From Streptomyces sp. ICBB 8177 (GTDB taxonomy: Bacteria > Actinomycetota > Actinomycetes > Streptomycetales > Streptomycetaceae): DNA of 64,000 nt. The notes under the pieces were generated by a model that saw only the letters and a program-made list of their open reading frames with translations, was not told the DNA's origin and ran no database searches. The translations under genes were made by a program, and so were the position numbers. The stretch spans positions 2,261,541 through 2,325,540 of the forward strand of contig NZ_NSKH01000018.1 in the NCBI RefSeq assembly GCF_003144095.1. The letters run 5' to 3'. Positions 34,803 through 44,300 of the stretch are shown piece after piece (position 1 is the stretch's first letter; every line of letters starts with the position of its first letter).

Positions 34803-35762
34803 TCAGCCCTTGTCGTGCAGCAGCCGGGCGATGTGCGCGGCGGCCGTGGACAGATGGCGGCGTGCCTCGCGCAACTGCTCGGCGGTGACGCCGTGGTCGC
34901 GGGCCGCGTCGCGCACGTCGTCGCGGAAGCGGTCGAGCAGCCGCTCCAGGTCCCGGCGCGGGTCGGCGGACGGCTCGCCGGTCTCGGCGGCCCACTCCGG
35001 CCGCGGCCCCGGCTCGTCGGCGCGCTCCACGGTGACCTCGGTCCCGGACTCCCCGGCGGTCCCGCCCGCGCCGGCGTCCTGCGGCGGGCGGCCGAAGCGG
35101 CTCATCTCCCGGGTGAACTCCGCCAGTCCCTCGCGCATGGCGCTCTGCAGGTCACCGCGGCGGGCGTGGTCGCGCACCTCGTCCTGCACCTTGCGCACGA
35201 TCCGCTGCATCTCCTCGACCGCCCGGGACTGCGCCTCCTTCGCCTGCTGCCGCGCGGTGCGGGCCTCCTCCTTGGCGCGGCGGCTCTCCTCCTTCGCGCG
35301 GCGCGCCTGGTCCTTCCACTCCTGCTTCCAGAAGCGGAACTCGTCGGGGCCCGCGTCCTCCACGCGGGTGCCGCCGCGCGCCTGCCGGGTCGCCTCGCGC
35401 AACTCCCGGCGCAGATCGCCCGCCACGCCCCGCGCGTCGTCGCGGATCTCGGCGGCCAGCTCCGAGACCGAGTCCCGGATCTCCTGCTCCAGGTCCACCA
35501 ACTCGCCCTGCCGGGACGCCAGTTCTGCGCGGCCGGCGTCCGTGAGGGAGTAGACCTTGCGGCCCCCCTCGGTGGCATGGGTGACCAGGCCCTCCTTCTC
35601 CAGCTTGGCCAGCCGCGGGTAGACGGTGCCGGCCGAGGGCGCGTACAGGCCCTGGAATCGCTCCTCCAGCAGCCGGATCACCTCGTAGCCGTGGCGCGGC
35701 GCCTCGTCCAGCAGCTTGAGCAGGTACAGGCGCAGGCGTCCGTGCGCGAAGACGGGGGCCAT
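34803..35762 (-). CDS. PadR-family regulator with long coiled coil
   Basis: A 319-residue protein. The winged helix covers residues ~8-95 (LRLYLLKLLDEAPRHGYEVI, PSAGTVYPRLAKLEKEGLVT, GGRKVYSLTDAGRAELA). From ~100 to 235 it is highly charged coiled coil with KEESRRAKEEARTARQQAKE-type heptads, far longer than the usual PadR C-terminal helix. Its start is one base past the DUF4097 stop, so the two are co-transcribed with DUF4097 first. It probably represses that operon. Confidence 0.9.
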   Translation of the reverse strand: MAPVFAHGRLRLYLLKLLDEAPRHGYEVIRLLEERFQGLYAPSAGTVYPRLAKLEKEGLVTHATEGGRKVYSLTDAGRAELASRQGELVDLEQEIRDSVSELAAEIRDDARGVAGDLRRELREATRQARGGTRVEDAGPDEFRFWKQEWKDQARRAKEESRRAKEEARTARQQAKEAQSRAVEEMQRIVRKVQDEVRDHARRGDLQSAMREGLAEFTREMSRFGRPPQDAGAGGTAGESGTEVTVERADEPGPRPEWAAETGEPSADPRRDLERLLDRFRDDVRDAARDHGVTAEQLREARRHLSTAAAHIARLLHDKG

Positions 35763-35763
35763 G

Positions 35764-36612
35764 TCAGACGTCCTTCCGCAACGAGAGGGGTTCCTCGGTC
35801 TCCCGTGGCGGCCTGCGCAGCAGCGCGATGGCGCCCGAGACGGTGGTCGCCTTCAACCGCGCGTCGCCCTTGCCCACCCGGCCGGAGATGCGCTTGGCCC
35901 CCCACTGCCCGGTGACCCGCAGCTCCTCGAACGCGCAGGTGACCGCGCCGCTGGCGGTGTTGGCGTCCACCCGCGCGTCGCCCGGGTCGGGCAGCCGGAT
36001 GGCGATCTCGCCGGAGACGGTGTTCAGGTGGACGTCGCCGCCGCCCGCCGGGTCCAGGTCGAGCGCCATGTCCCCGCTGACGGAGTCCGCCTTGATCCGC
36101 GCCCCCGTGCCCTCGACGACGGTGAGGCCGCCGGAGACGGTGCTGAACTTCAGGTCTCCGGAGAGCGCCTGGGCCTCCAGCGATCCGGAGACGGTGCTCG
36201 CGTCCACCGGGCCGCTCACTCCTACGAGGGTGGTGTCGCCGTTGACGCCGCGCACCGCCGTGCGGCCGCTGACGCCGGTGACCACGGCCTCGGCGGAGAC
36301 CACGCCGACCTCGACCCGCGTCGCGGACGGGACGGTCAGCGAGACCACGGCGTGCCGCTTCCAGCCCTTGCGGTCGAGCCAGCCCAGCAGGCCCTTCCAG
36401 GGCAGGTCCTCGTACGCGATGGTCAGCTCGGAACCGTCCCGGGTGACGATCAGCGGCGGCCCGTCGACCTCGGAGACCTCCAGGCACGCACCGGGCTCCT
36501 CGGTGCCGACGACGTTGACCGTGCCGCCGACGATCCGCACGTGGAGATCGGTGACCGGCCCGTCGAAGGGGATCTTCTGCCGTTCCGACACGGTCCAACT
36601 CTGCGCTGACAT
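35764..36612 (-). CDS. DUF4097 beta-repeat protein (PadR operon)
   Basis: A 282-residue protein, second DUF4097 member in the window. An N-terminal ~95 residues (MSAQSWTVSERQKIPFDGPV to KRHAVVSLTVPSATRV) lead into strand-turn repeats with V-S-G spacing (GVSGRTAV, GVSGPVDASTVSGSLEAQ, TVSGGLTV, SVSGDMALDL). No signal peptide. ATG at 36612 follows GGGAGGCC. It is directly upstream of padR; homologous pairs occur in many actinobacteria without known function. Confidence 0.86.
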   Translation of the reverse strand: MSAQSWTVSERQKIPFDGPVTDLHVRIVGGTVNVVGTEEPGACLEVSEVDGPPLIVTRDGSELTIAYEDLPWKGLLGWLDRKGWKRHAVVSLTVPSATRVEVGVVSAEAVVTGVSGRTAVRGVNGDTTLVGVSGPVDASTVSGSLEAQALSGDLKFSTVSGGLTVVEGTGARIKADSVSGDMALDLDPAGGGDVHLNTVSGEIAIRLPDPGDARVDANTASGAVTCAFEELRVTGQWGAKRISGRVGKGDARLKATTVSGAIALLRRPPRETEEPLSLRKDV

Positions 36613-36650
36613 CCAGGCCTCCCGCCGGCGACTGCTACAGCGACGCAACA

Positions 36651-36689
36651 TATCGCGTCGTCGCTCCTCACGATATATCGCGTATCGCG
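36651..36689 (-). promoter_or_regulatory. TATCGCG repeats and CGATATATCG palindrome upstream of DUF4097-padR
   Basis: TATCGCG occurs at 36651-36657, 36676-36682 and 36683-36689, the last two in direct tandem, and CGATATATCG (36671-36680) is a perfect palindrome. This A/T-rich cluster lies 39-77 bases before the operon start and fits the palindromic ATAT-containing sites of PadR regulators. Autoregulation is inferred. Confidence 0.55.
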
Positions 36690-36725
36690 CAAGTCAAGAC
36701 GTCGCGTCGGGGGTCGTGGCCGCTC

Positions 36726-36908
36726 CTATTCGTCGTCGTCCTCGTCGTCCAGCCGGGCCAGCCAGGTGGCCAGCCGCTCCACGGGGATCTCGAACTCGGG
36801 ATTGAGGTCGACGAACTCGCGCAGCCGCTCCGAAAGCCACTCGAACGTGACCTCCTCCTCGCCGCGCCGGCTCTCCAGCTCCTCGATGCCGCGATCGGTG
36901 AAGTACAA
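36726..36908 (-). CDS. Small acidic protein, DUF6104-like
   Basis: A 60-residue protein reading [M]YFTDRGIEELESRRGEEEV then FEWLSERLREFVDLNPEFEIP and ending RLDDEDDDE. TTG at 36908 is the likely start: GGAG lies six bases upstream and the family begins MYFTDRG; the longer ORF to 36992 has an unrelated Pro-rich leader. It resembles Streptomyces DUF6104 proteins of unknown function. Confidence 0.8.
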   Translation of the reverse strand: MYFTDRGIEELESRRGEEEVTFEWLSERLREFVDLNPEFEIPVERLATWLARLDDEDDDE

Positions 36909-37623
36909 GGGGTGCTCCGCAGGTGAAGGGGGATGTTGGGGCCAGGATAGGCTGGCGCGGAGGGCGTATGCGGGGGTGGCCTGCGGCTTCACGGGGGAGT
37001 GGGGAGCGGAGCACTTCGCGAGGGGCCACTCCTGCGCCGCTGCGCGGCTTGAGGGGGGTCTCGGCGCTGCGCGCCTCAGTGTGGCCGTTCGCTGTGCTGC
37101 GGGCGGGGGACCGCCATCGTCGCCATTCCAGTCGCAGGGCCACGTTTGCGCCGCTGGGCGGCTTGAGGGGGCGCAATGGGGAGGGACCCGTCGCCGCGCG
37201 CCGAGCGAGGGCGTCCGCTGCGCGAACGGTCGGGCCGTGCGGGGCAGCGAGGACCCAGGTCCCGGGGACGCTTGTCACCCCGTTGTCTGTGACAAGGGCT
37301 TCGTCAACTGGGCTTGCCCAAAGAGCTTGTCGACGGCAAGGGGGTGACCAGCGTTCTCCGGACCATGGGCGACTCCGGCTGGTCCGTGCCGGTCGCGCAG
37401 CGGACGGCCCCCTATGGGCGCGCAGCCCCAGGGCCCCTCCCGTTCCGCCCCGTCAAGCCGCGCAGCGGCGCAGACGTGGCCCTCGGCGAGGGGGTGCGCA
37501 GGACCCGCGGGTCGTCGGCGACCCGGCGTGAGGGGGAACCTCTCGCGCCCCCGGGCCGCCGCGGGCTAGCCTGATCTTGCGTCAACTTTGCTTACGGGGT
37601 CCGTGGGTTGGAGGGCGGTGCCG
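36909..37623. other. 715-base intergenic region without a gene
   Basis: This is the largest non-coding gap in the window, on the border between backbone genes and the VMAP/FxSxx island. It holds three copies of a ~33-base repeat (listed separately) and otherwise GC-rich sequence with no consistent codon bias. The start region of the TRYPCO1 gene has TTGGAGGG just before it. Confidence 0.5.
37024..37481. repeat. Three ~33-bp intergenic repeats, two direct and one inverted
   Basis: The consensus GGCCACgttTGCGCCGCTG continues CGCGGCTTGAgGGG. Copies lie at 37024-37056 (+), 37138-37170 (+) and 37448-37481 (-). Each can fold via GCCGC...GCGGC, and the second and third copies are inverted to each other, so a large stem-loop of ~340 bases is possible. 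I have seen similar units between Streptomyces genes, but I do not know their origin. Confidence 0.65.
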
Positions 37624-38064
37624 ATGGGGGAGCTCGCGCGGCTGATCGAATTGCCGGACGGCACGCAGGTGTGGGCCCGCATGTCGCCGGTTCCGCTGCC
37701 GGACGCCGACGGCGTGGAGGACGACTACGGCGACTACGAGGACGTCGGCGCGCTCGACGGCGCGATCGCCCGGGTACGCAACCTGCGCGCGCTGATCACC
37801 GGGGTCGCCGCCTCGGTGCGGGACGCGGCGGCGCAGGCCGCGCCCGACGAGGTCAGCGTGGAGTTCGGGGTGGAGTTCGCGGTCAAGTCCGGCGCGATCG
37901 TCAGCGTGCTGGCGGACGGCGAGGCGACCAGCGGCCTGAAGGTCACCCTGACCTGGAAGGACCGCTTCCGCGAGCCCGCCCCCGTACCGGCACAGCAGCA
38001 ACAACCGCAACCGCCGCCGCCCATGCCGACGGTGCCGCCCGCGCCCGGGGGCGGCGATGCCTGA
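37624..38064 (+). CDS. TRYPCO1-domain (CU044_2847 family) protein
   Basis: A 146-residue protein. Residues ~1-115 match the trypsin-co-occurring domain: MGELARLIELPDGTQVWARM, a long helix with ARVRNLRALITGVAASVRDA, and VSVEFGVEFAVKSGAIVSVL. The last ~30 residues are Pro/Gln-rich. In conflict-system surveys this domain sits next to trypsin-like proteases and is thought to be a regulatory or inhibitory partner. ATG at 37624 follows GGAGGGCGG. The trypsin-VMAP gene starts 12 bases after its stop. Confidence 0.83.
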   Translation: MGELARLIELPDGTQVWARMSPVPLPDADGVEDDYGDYEDVGALDGAIARVRNLRALITGVAASVRDAAAQAAPDEVSVEFGVEFAVKSGAIVSVLADGEATSGLKVTLTWKDRFREPAPVPAQQQQPQPPPPMPTVPPAPGGGDA

Positions 38065-38076
38065 CGGGGCCCGCGG

Positions 38077-40098
38077 GTGAGCCCGCCGTCCGAGGCCGAG
38101 AGCAGACTGCGCGAACTGGCCCGGGAGGTGTCCGTCGCCATCCAGGCCGCCCCGTACGACACCGCGCCGTTCTGGGGCAGCGGACTGCTCGTCGCGCCCG
38201 AGTGGGTGCTGACGTGCGCGCACGTGCTGGTGCGCAAGGACAGTCTGGGCCGCAAGCGCTGGGCGGGCGACCACGAGGTCGGGGTGCGGATCGGCGAGCG
38301 CACGGTCCCGGGCCGGGCGGTCTACGCGTTACCCGACCCGGACACGATGACGGCGGGACGGGAGTTCGGCGACGAGCGGGAGTACGAACTCGCCCCCGAC
38401 CTCGCCCTGATCAGGCTCACCCAGCCGGTCCGGCACGGCTGCGTGTGGCTGAGCGACCGCGCGGTGCCGCCGGTCAGCGCCCGGGTCGCGGCGCTCGGCT
38501 GGCGCAGGCCGGGCGGTGAGCTGGAGCCGTGGGACGGCACCTGCACCGTCCCCGGCAACGACTCGCTGCACGTCTTCCGGCTCGGCCCCGACTCCGAGAT
38601 CCCGGCCGGCGTCTCCGGGAGCCTGGTGGTCGACCTCGCGCACGGCAGGGTCGTCGGCGTGGTCAAGGCCCGCCGCCGCACCCGCGACGGCGGCAAGGCG
38701 GTGCTGCTGACGGCGCTGCGCGCGCTGACCGAGTCCCAACCGCTCGCCCCCGCCCTGGCGTTGGGCGCCGACCCGTACCAGGAGCTGGTGCGCGCCCACG
38801 ACCGCTGGCACTACGAACGCCAGCAGCCCCGTGCCTCGGCCCGCGCGACCTGGATCGACGTGCAGGGGCAGTTGTCCGACGTGATCGGCGAGTGGACGCC
38901 GTTCGACCGCGCCCGCGCCCTCGGGCTGCTGGCCGAACTGCCGCCGCCCAGCAGCGCCGGTGTCGTACAGCGCCTGGTGGAGCGGGTGCTGGGGCCCGGC
39001 ACCGTGCACGATCCGCTGCCGGTCGCCTGGCGGGACGGTCACGGGCTGCTGTACGAGCCGGACGACGGCAAGCAACTGCTGGCGTTCGTCACCTATCTGA
39101 TGCTGGTCGCCGACGAGGTGCGGTCGCAGGACGCCGAAGGCGCCGAGCGGGTGCGGGAGTTCGCGATGAGCCGGGCGATATCGCTGCCCGCGCCGGACCG
39201 CCAGCGGCTGGTGGAGCTGGAACGCGCCGATCCCGAGCGGGACGGCGGGGGACGGCCCGCCTCGGTGCTGGTGGCGCTGGCGCCGGTGGTGTGGGAGGAG
39301 AACCTGCCGGTGCGCTTCCGCTGGGAGATCCAGTTGGTGCGCTCGGCCGAGGACCGGCAGATCACCACGGTCTGCGACGAGCGCGACGGCGTGGAGTTCG
39401 ACGAGGCCGTCGCACAGGTCCAGGAACCGCTGGCGCTCGCCCTGGACCGTGCCGACCGCTCCGGCCACCCGGCCACCGTGGAGATCGCGCTGCCCGTGCA
39501 CCACTTCGACACCGCCGCCCATCTGTGGGTGCCCGGTGGCGGGCTGCGCGACCGCCCGCACCGCCCGGCCCGGCCGATGGGCGCCCGCCGGCCGGTGGTG
39601 ATGCGCGACGTGGAACGCGTCCCGCCCACCCCGGAGTGGCGCGAGCGGTGGGCGGGGCTCAGCAGGCGCGGCGGGCTGACCCCGTTGCCGCTCCAGGCGC
39701 TCGACCGCACGCCCGGATACGGCAAGTTGCGCAACGCGCCGCCGGAGTCGGTGCCCGTGCTGTGCGGGCCGGCCGGGCAGGGCGACGGCCTGAGCATCAT
39801 GATGGACGTGCTCGACGCGGGCCACGGCGTCGCGCTGTGGCGTGGCGCGCCGCACCCGCGCGCCGAGTGCGGCCCCGACTGCGTCGCCTTCCGGCACGTG
39901 GCCGACGCGCTGCTCGCCGGGGTCGCCGACGCGGCCGGACTCCCGGAGGCGGTACGGGCGTTGCGCGCCCAGGCGCACGATCTGCGCCAGGGCGCGCCGG
40001 ACGGGCGGCCGTCGTGCGCCGAGCAGTTGGTGCTGCTCTACGACGACGCCGACGCGCCGTTGCCCGATCTCGGCGTGGGGTACGGGGCTCACGCGTGA
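38077..40098 (+). CDS. Trypsin-like protease fused to VMAP domain
   Basis: A 673-residue protein. The N-terminal ~230 residues are a chymotrypsin-fold protease with triad H49 (WVLTCAHVLV), D108 (APDLALIRL) and S180 (AGVSGSLVV). After a linker, residues ~260-670 form an alpha/beta region including PVVWEENLPVRFRWEIQLV and HHFDTAAHLWVPGGG and a late CGPDCVAFRHVADALLAG, as in VMAP (vWA-MoxR-associated protein) C-terminal domains. No signal peptide, so the protease works inside the cell. GTG start. Followed by MoxR and vWA genes: the ternary VMAP system. Confidence 0.82.
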   Translation: MSPPSEAESRLRELAREVSVAIQAAPYDTAPFWGSGLLVAPEWVLTCAHVLVRKDSLGRKRWAGDHEVGVRIGERTVPGRAVYALPDPDTMTAGREFGDEREYELAPDLALIRLTQPVRHGCVWLSDRAVPPVSARVAALGWRRPGGELEPWDGTCTVPGNDSLHVFRLGPDSEIPAGVSGSLVVDLAHGRVVGVVKARRRTRDGGKAVLLTALRALTESQPLAPALALGADPYQELVRAHDRWHYERQQPRASARATWIDVQGQLSDVIGEWTPFDRARALGLLAELPPPSSAGVVQRLVERVLGPGTVHDPLPVAWRDGHGLLYEPDDGKQLLAFVTYLMLVADEVRSQDAEGAERVREFAMSRAISLPAPDRQRLVELERADPERDGGGRPASVLVALAPVVWEENLPVRFRWEIQLVRSAEDRQITTVCDERDGVEFDEAVAQVQEPLALALDRADRSGHPATVEIALPVHHFDTAAHLWVPGGGLRDRPHRPARPMGARRPVVMRDVERVPPTPEWRERWAGLSRRGGLTPLPLQALDRTPGYGKLRNAPPESVPVLCGPAGQGDGLSIMMDVLDAGHGVALWRGAPHPRAECGPDCVAFRHVADALLAGVADAAGLPEAVRALRAQAHDLRQGAPDGRPSCAEQLVLLYDDADAPLPDLGVGYGAHA

Positions 40099-40130
40099 GG
40101 CGCTCCCACCCGCGTCCGGAAACCACCGTT

Positions 40131-40156
40131 GGAACCGCCCTGGCTGGGTACTGTCA
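40131..40156 (+). promoter_or_regulatory. ECF/SigE-like promoter upstream of moxR
   Basis: GGAAC at 40131-40135, N16, then TGTCA at 40152-40156, about 145 bases before the MoxR gene. The Streptomyces SigE-type consensus is GGAAC with a GTC-containing -10 after ~16 bases. CGTTGGAACC (40127-40136) recurs upstream of the TIR-NB-ARC gene at 46619-46628. The 200-base gap otherwise holds only a G-run. Confidence 0.4.
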
Positions 40157-40298
40157 TAAGGGGGGGGTTCCGCGTGCGGTCTCCCCTTGTGTGCGTGACG
40201 GACACGTACGAGCGCGCGAGAGCGGGCGGCATGCGTGACCGCGGCGGCAGTGCCCTCGAAACCCGGGCCCCGGCCCGTCCCGCGACGAGGAGCGCGAT

Positions 40299-41336
40299 GT
40301 GAACGAATGGCTGATCTACCGAGGCACCGGCCAGCCCCACGAGGGGATAGACCGTCTGCCCGCCCCGCCGCCGTGGCGCAATTTCGACGGTCACCCGGTG
40401 GTGAGCGCGCCGGCGCCGATCGACACCGCGTCCACCCGCAGGCTCGGCCTCCAGCAGGACCTGGCCGAGCAGTACCGGCCGCGCCCGACCGAACTGGAGC
40501 TGGTGAACGCCGCGTTGTACCTGCGCAGACCGCTGCTGGTCACCGGGGAGCCGGGCTGCGGCAAGAGCACCCTCGCCCACGCCGTCGCGCACGAGCTGGG
40601 CCTGGGCCGGGTGCTGCGCTGGCCGATCGTCAGCCGCACCGTGCTGCGCGACGGCCTCTACCAGTACGACGCCCTGGCGCGCCTGCAGGACCTCCAGCTG
40701 GCCCGTACCGCGCAGCCGGAGCAGTGCATCGGCCCCGGCTCGCAGGAGACCTCGCCCGGCGACGGCATCGGCCGCTACATCCGGCTCGGCCCGCTGGGCA
40801 CCGCGCTGCTGCCCGCCGCCCGCCCCCGGGTCCTGCTCGTCGACGAACTCGACAAGAGCGACATCGACCTGCCCAACGACCTGCTCAACGCCCTGGAGGA
40901 GGGGGAGTTCGCCATACCGGAGCTGGAGCGCATCGCCGACCGCCACCCCGAGGTCGAGGTGCAGGACGACGACGGCGGCCGGGTCACCGTGCGCGGCGGG
41001 CGGATCCGCTGCCGGGCCTTCCCGTTCGTCGTGCTGACCAGCAACGGTGAACGCGACTTCCCGGCACCGCTGTTGAGGCGCTGCATCCACCTGCGGCTCG
41101 ACACCCCGGACGAGGACCGGCTCGCGGCGATGGTCCGCGCCCACTTCGGGCCCGAGGCCGCCGAGCGCAACCGCGCCATCATCCAGCAGTTCCTGGACCG
41201 CAGGCCCGGCGAGCAGCGCTCCGCCGACCAGTTGCTCAACGCCATCTACCTCACCCAGCAGGCCGGGGAGGAGGACGTCGGCACGCGTGAACGCCTGGCC
41301 GACGAACTCATGCAGCCCCTCAACCGGGTGAGGTGA
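40299..41336 (+). CDS. MoxR-type AAA+ ATPase of the VMAP system
   Basis: A 345-residue AAA+ ATPase. Walker A is G83-E-P-G-C-G-K89-S-T, Walker B VLLVDELDKSDIDLPNDLL (~178-196), sensor 1 FVVLTSNGERDFPAPLLRR, and the lid follows. GTG at 40299 with GAGGAG eight bases upstream. MoxR proteins act as chaperones that load or remodel vWA partners; the vWA gene begins six bases after its stop and the VMAP gene precedes it. This forms the MoxR-vWA core of the ternary system. Confidence 0.88.
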   Translation: MNEWLIYRGTGQPHEGIDRLPAPPPWRNFDGHPVVSAPAPIDTASTRRLGLQQDLAEQYRPRPTELELVNAALYLRRPLLVTGEPGCGKSTLAHAVAHELGLGRVLRWPIVSRTVLRDGLYQYDALARLQDLQLARTAQPEQCIGPGSQETSPGDGIGRYIRLGPLGTALLPAARPRVLLVDELDKSDIDLPNDLLNALEEGEFAIPELERIADRHPEVEVQDDDGGRVTVRGGRIRCRAFPFVVLTSNGERDFPAPLLRRCIHLRLDTPDEDRLAAMVRAHFGPEAAERNRAIIQQFLDRRPGEQRSADQLLNAIYLTQQAGEEDVGTRERLADELMQPLNRVR

Positions 41337-41342
41337 GCGGAG

Positions 41343-44300
41343 GTGACCCCCGGCTCGGACCTGTTCGCGCAGCTCGTGGCGAGGCTGCGCCGGGCGGGGA
41401 TCGCCACCGACGCCGAGGGGCTCGCGGACGCGCTGTGGTTGTCGGATCAGATGGCCTCGGGTGACCCCGGTGATGCCACGCAGGGACAGGATTCGGCCAC
41501 AATCGGTGACGAGTCGCCCGGTGAGGCGAGCGGTGCCGGGGCGGACGAGCCGGCGCCGCGCGGGCGTGAGGAGCCGGCGGACGGCGAGGGCGACGACGAC
41601 GGCGGTGCCGACGACGGCGAGACCGGGCCGACGGTGCCGATACACGCCGTGCGCGAGACCGAGCCGATCACGCTGGACGAGGCCCTGCAGATCCGGGTGC
41701 CGGTCGCCAACGCCTTCCCCCAACTCCTCCCGCTGGAGCGGGCGTTGCGGCCCCTGCAACGCTACCGGCCGCACGCCCGGGCACGGCGCGGCAGCGAGCT
41801 TGACGAGATGGCGACCGCGGAGACCAGCGCCAGGAGCGGCCACATACTGCCGGTCTTCCGCGAGGTCAGGCGGCGTGACGCACGGCTGCTGCTGGTCATG
41901 GACGACTCGCCGTCGATGGTGGTCTGGGACCAGATGCTGGAGGAACTGCGGCTGGTCTGCGAGCAGGTCGGCGCGTTCCGCGACGTCGCCGTGCACTACC
42001 TGCGCCCCCGCCCGGACGGCGAGCCGGGCGTGGCGGCGGGACGCGGCGGCGACGAGGCGCTGTCCCCGGCCGACCGGCTGCGCGACCCGACGGGGCGCAC
42101 CGTGACGCTGCTGCTCAGCGACTGCTCGGGGTTGCTGTGGGGGCGCGGCGCCGCGCAGCGGCTGCTGCACCGGTGGGCGCGTACCGGCCCGGTCGCGGTG
42201 CTCCAGCCGCTGCCCCAGCGGATGTGGCCTCGCACCCTGCTGCCCGCCGAGCCCGGCGTGCTGCGCGGGACGTCCGGCGCGGGCGGGCGCCTGGAGTTCC
42301 TGCCCCGCAGGCGCCGGACGCGGGAACGCGCGCCGGGAGCGCTCGCGGTGCCCGTGCTGTCACCGACCCGGGGCGCGCTGGGCGCCTGGGCGCACGCGGT
42401 CTCCGGCACCACCCGCTTCACCCTCGACGCCGCCGCGGCCTGGGTCCACGACCGGCACGCCGGAGCCGAACCGCCGCCGCGCCGCGAGCGCACCGCGGAA
42501 CAGCTCGTGCAGGACTTCCAGGCGGTCTCCTCGCCCGCCGCCCAGCACCTGTCGGTGTACCTGTCGGCGGCGCCGCTCGCGTACCCGGTGATGCAGTTGG
42601 TGCAGCGCGCGATGATGCCGCAGACCGGTCCCATCGAGATGGCCGAGGTGCTGCTCAGCGGGCTGCTGCTGCGGCAGGAGGACACCCCGGCGGAGACCCT
42701 GCGCCGCGAGGGCGGGCCGTGGTACGACTTCGCGCCGGGCGTCGAGGAGGTGCTGCTGCGCAGGCTGGGCCTGGGCGAGGCGACACTGGTGCTCAAGCAC
42801 TGCTCGCTGTACGTGGAGCGGGTGTTCGGCCGCCGGGCGCGCAACTTCCCCGCGATGGTGGTCGGTTACCTCTCCGGCGAGGGCGGGCCGCCCGACCCGG
42901 GGGAGAGCGGCGGAGTGCCGGTGCCCCGGCCGTTCGCCGAGGTGCCGCAGAAGGTGCTGCGCCGCTTCCAGCCCGGCGGCGTGGGACCGGCCGTGCTCGA
43001 CGCGTACGGGCAGGACCCGGCGGCGGTGGCGGTGCCGTCGGGCGGGGTGCCGTTCGGCCATCAGGGGCGGGTGGTGGAGACGGCCCGCGAGCGGCTGGCG
43101 AGGTTCCACGAGCGGCGCACCATCCGCGACCTGTGGGAGGCCATCCGCTTGCTGCGCACCGCTCCCGACGACGAACGGCAGCCCGCCAGGACCGTGCCGC
43201 TGCGCACGCTGCTGGCCGAGTGCCTGCTGAGCCTGTGGGAGGCGCGGCAGGGCGACGACGCGCCGGCCGAGGCGGAGCGCACCGCGCGCTCGGCCGCCGA
43301 ACTAGCGGACCGCGCCGCCGTGCCGGACGCCGTGGCGGGCCGGGCGCACCTGGTGCTGGGGCGGGTGCTGCGGGTCGTCGCGGGCCAGTCGCCGCCGCAC
43401 TCCGCGGGCGCCGCGCGTGCGCTCGCCGAGGCCGACGCGGCCCTGACCCGCGCGGAACACCTGCTGCTGGGCGCGCCGGACGACCTGCTCGCGGCGCGGA
43501 TGTGCCTGGTGGACGTGGCGAGGGAGCGCTACGCCCTCACCGGTGACCGCCATCTGCTGTACGGCGCCCAGGCGTTGCTTGACGTCGTCCTGGAGTCGTG
43601 GCCGCCGGACGGGCCGATGCCGCGCGGCCCGCTGTCGGTGCGCGGCGCGCTGCTGTCGGCGCTGGCCGAGGACGCGACGCAGCGGGACGCCACCGACGAG
43701 GCGCGGGCGTTCGCCCTCCAGTCGGTGGCGGACTTCGAGACCGTTGCGGACGCCGACGCGGCGAGCGGGCGACCCGGCGCCGGCGCCACGAGCGGTCAGC
43801 CGCCGGAGCGCGCCTCGCGGGTCGCCACGCTGCTCGACCTGGCCGCCGCCCGCGCCATGGCGGCCGCCGACCTGGGCGCCCCGGAGGTCGTGGAGGACCT
43901 GGAGCGGGCGTTGCGGTGCGCGGGCGACGACGCCGATCTGCGGCTGGAGTGCCTGCGCCGCCTCGGCCTCGCGCACGCCGCCCGCTACGCCCGCACCGCC
44001 CGGGTCACCGAACTCGCCGAGGCGGACGACGCGTTGGCCGCCGCCCAGCGCCTGGTGGCCACCGACGACCCGGCCCGCGCCGACCTGCTGGTGGACCGCG
44101 GCAGGGTGCTGGTGGAGTGGGCGGGCCGGGGCGGCGGCCTCGCGGTGGCCACCGACGCGGTACGGGTGCTGCGCGAGGCGCTGGCGCAGACGCCGGAGAG
44201 CCATCCGCTGCTGGCCGAGCGGCGGTTGCTGTTCGGCCGGGCGCTGCGCCGCCGGAACGAGGCGGGCGGCGCGCTGACCGACCTGCACGAGGCCGAGTGG

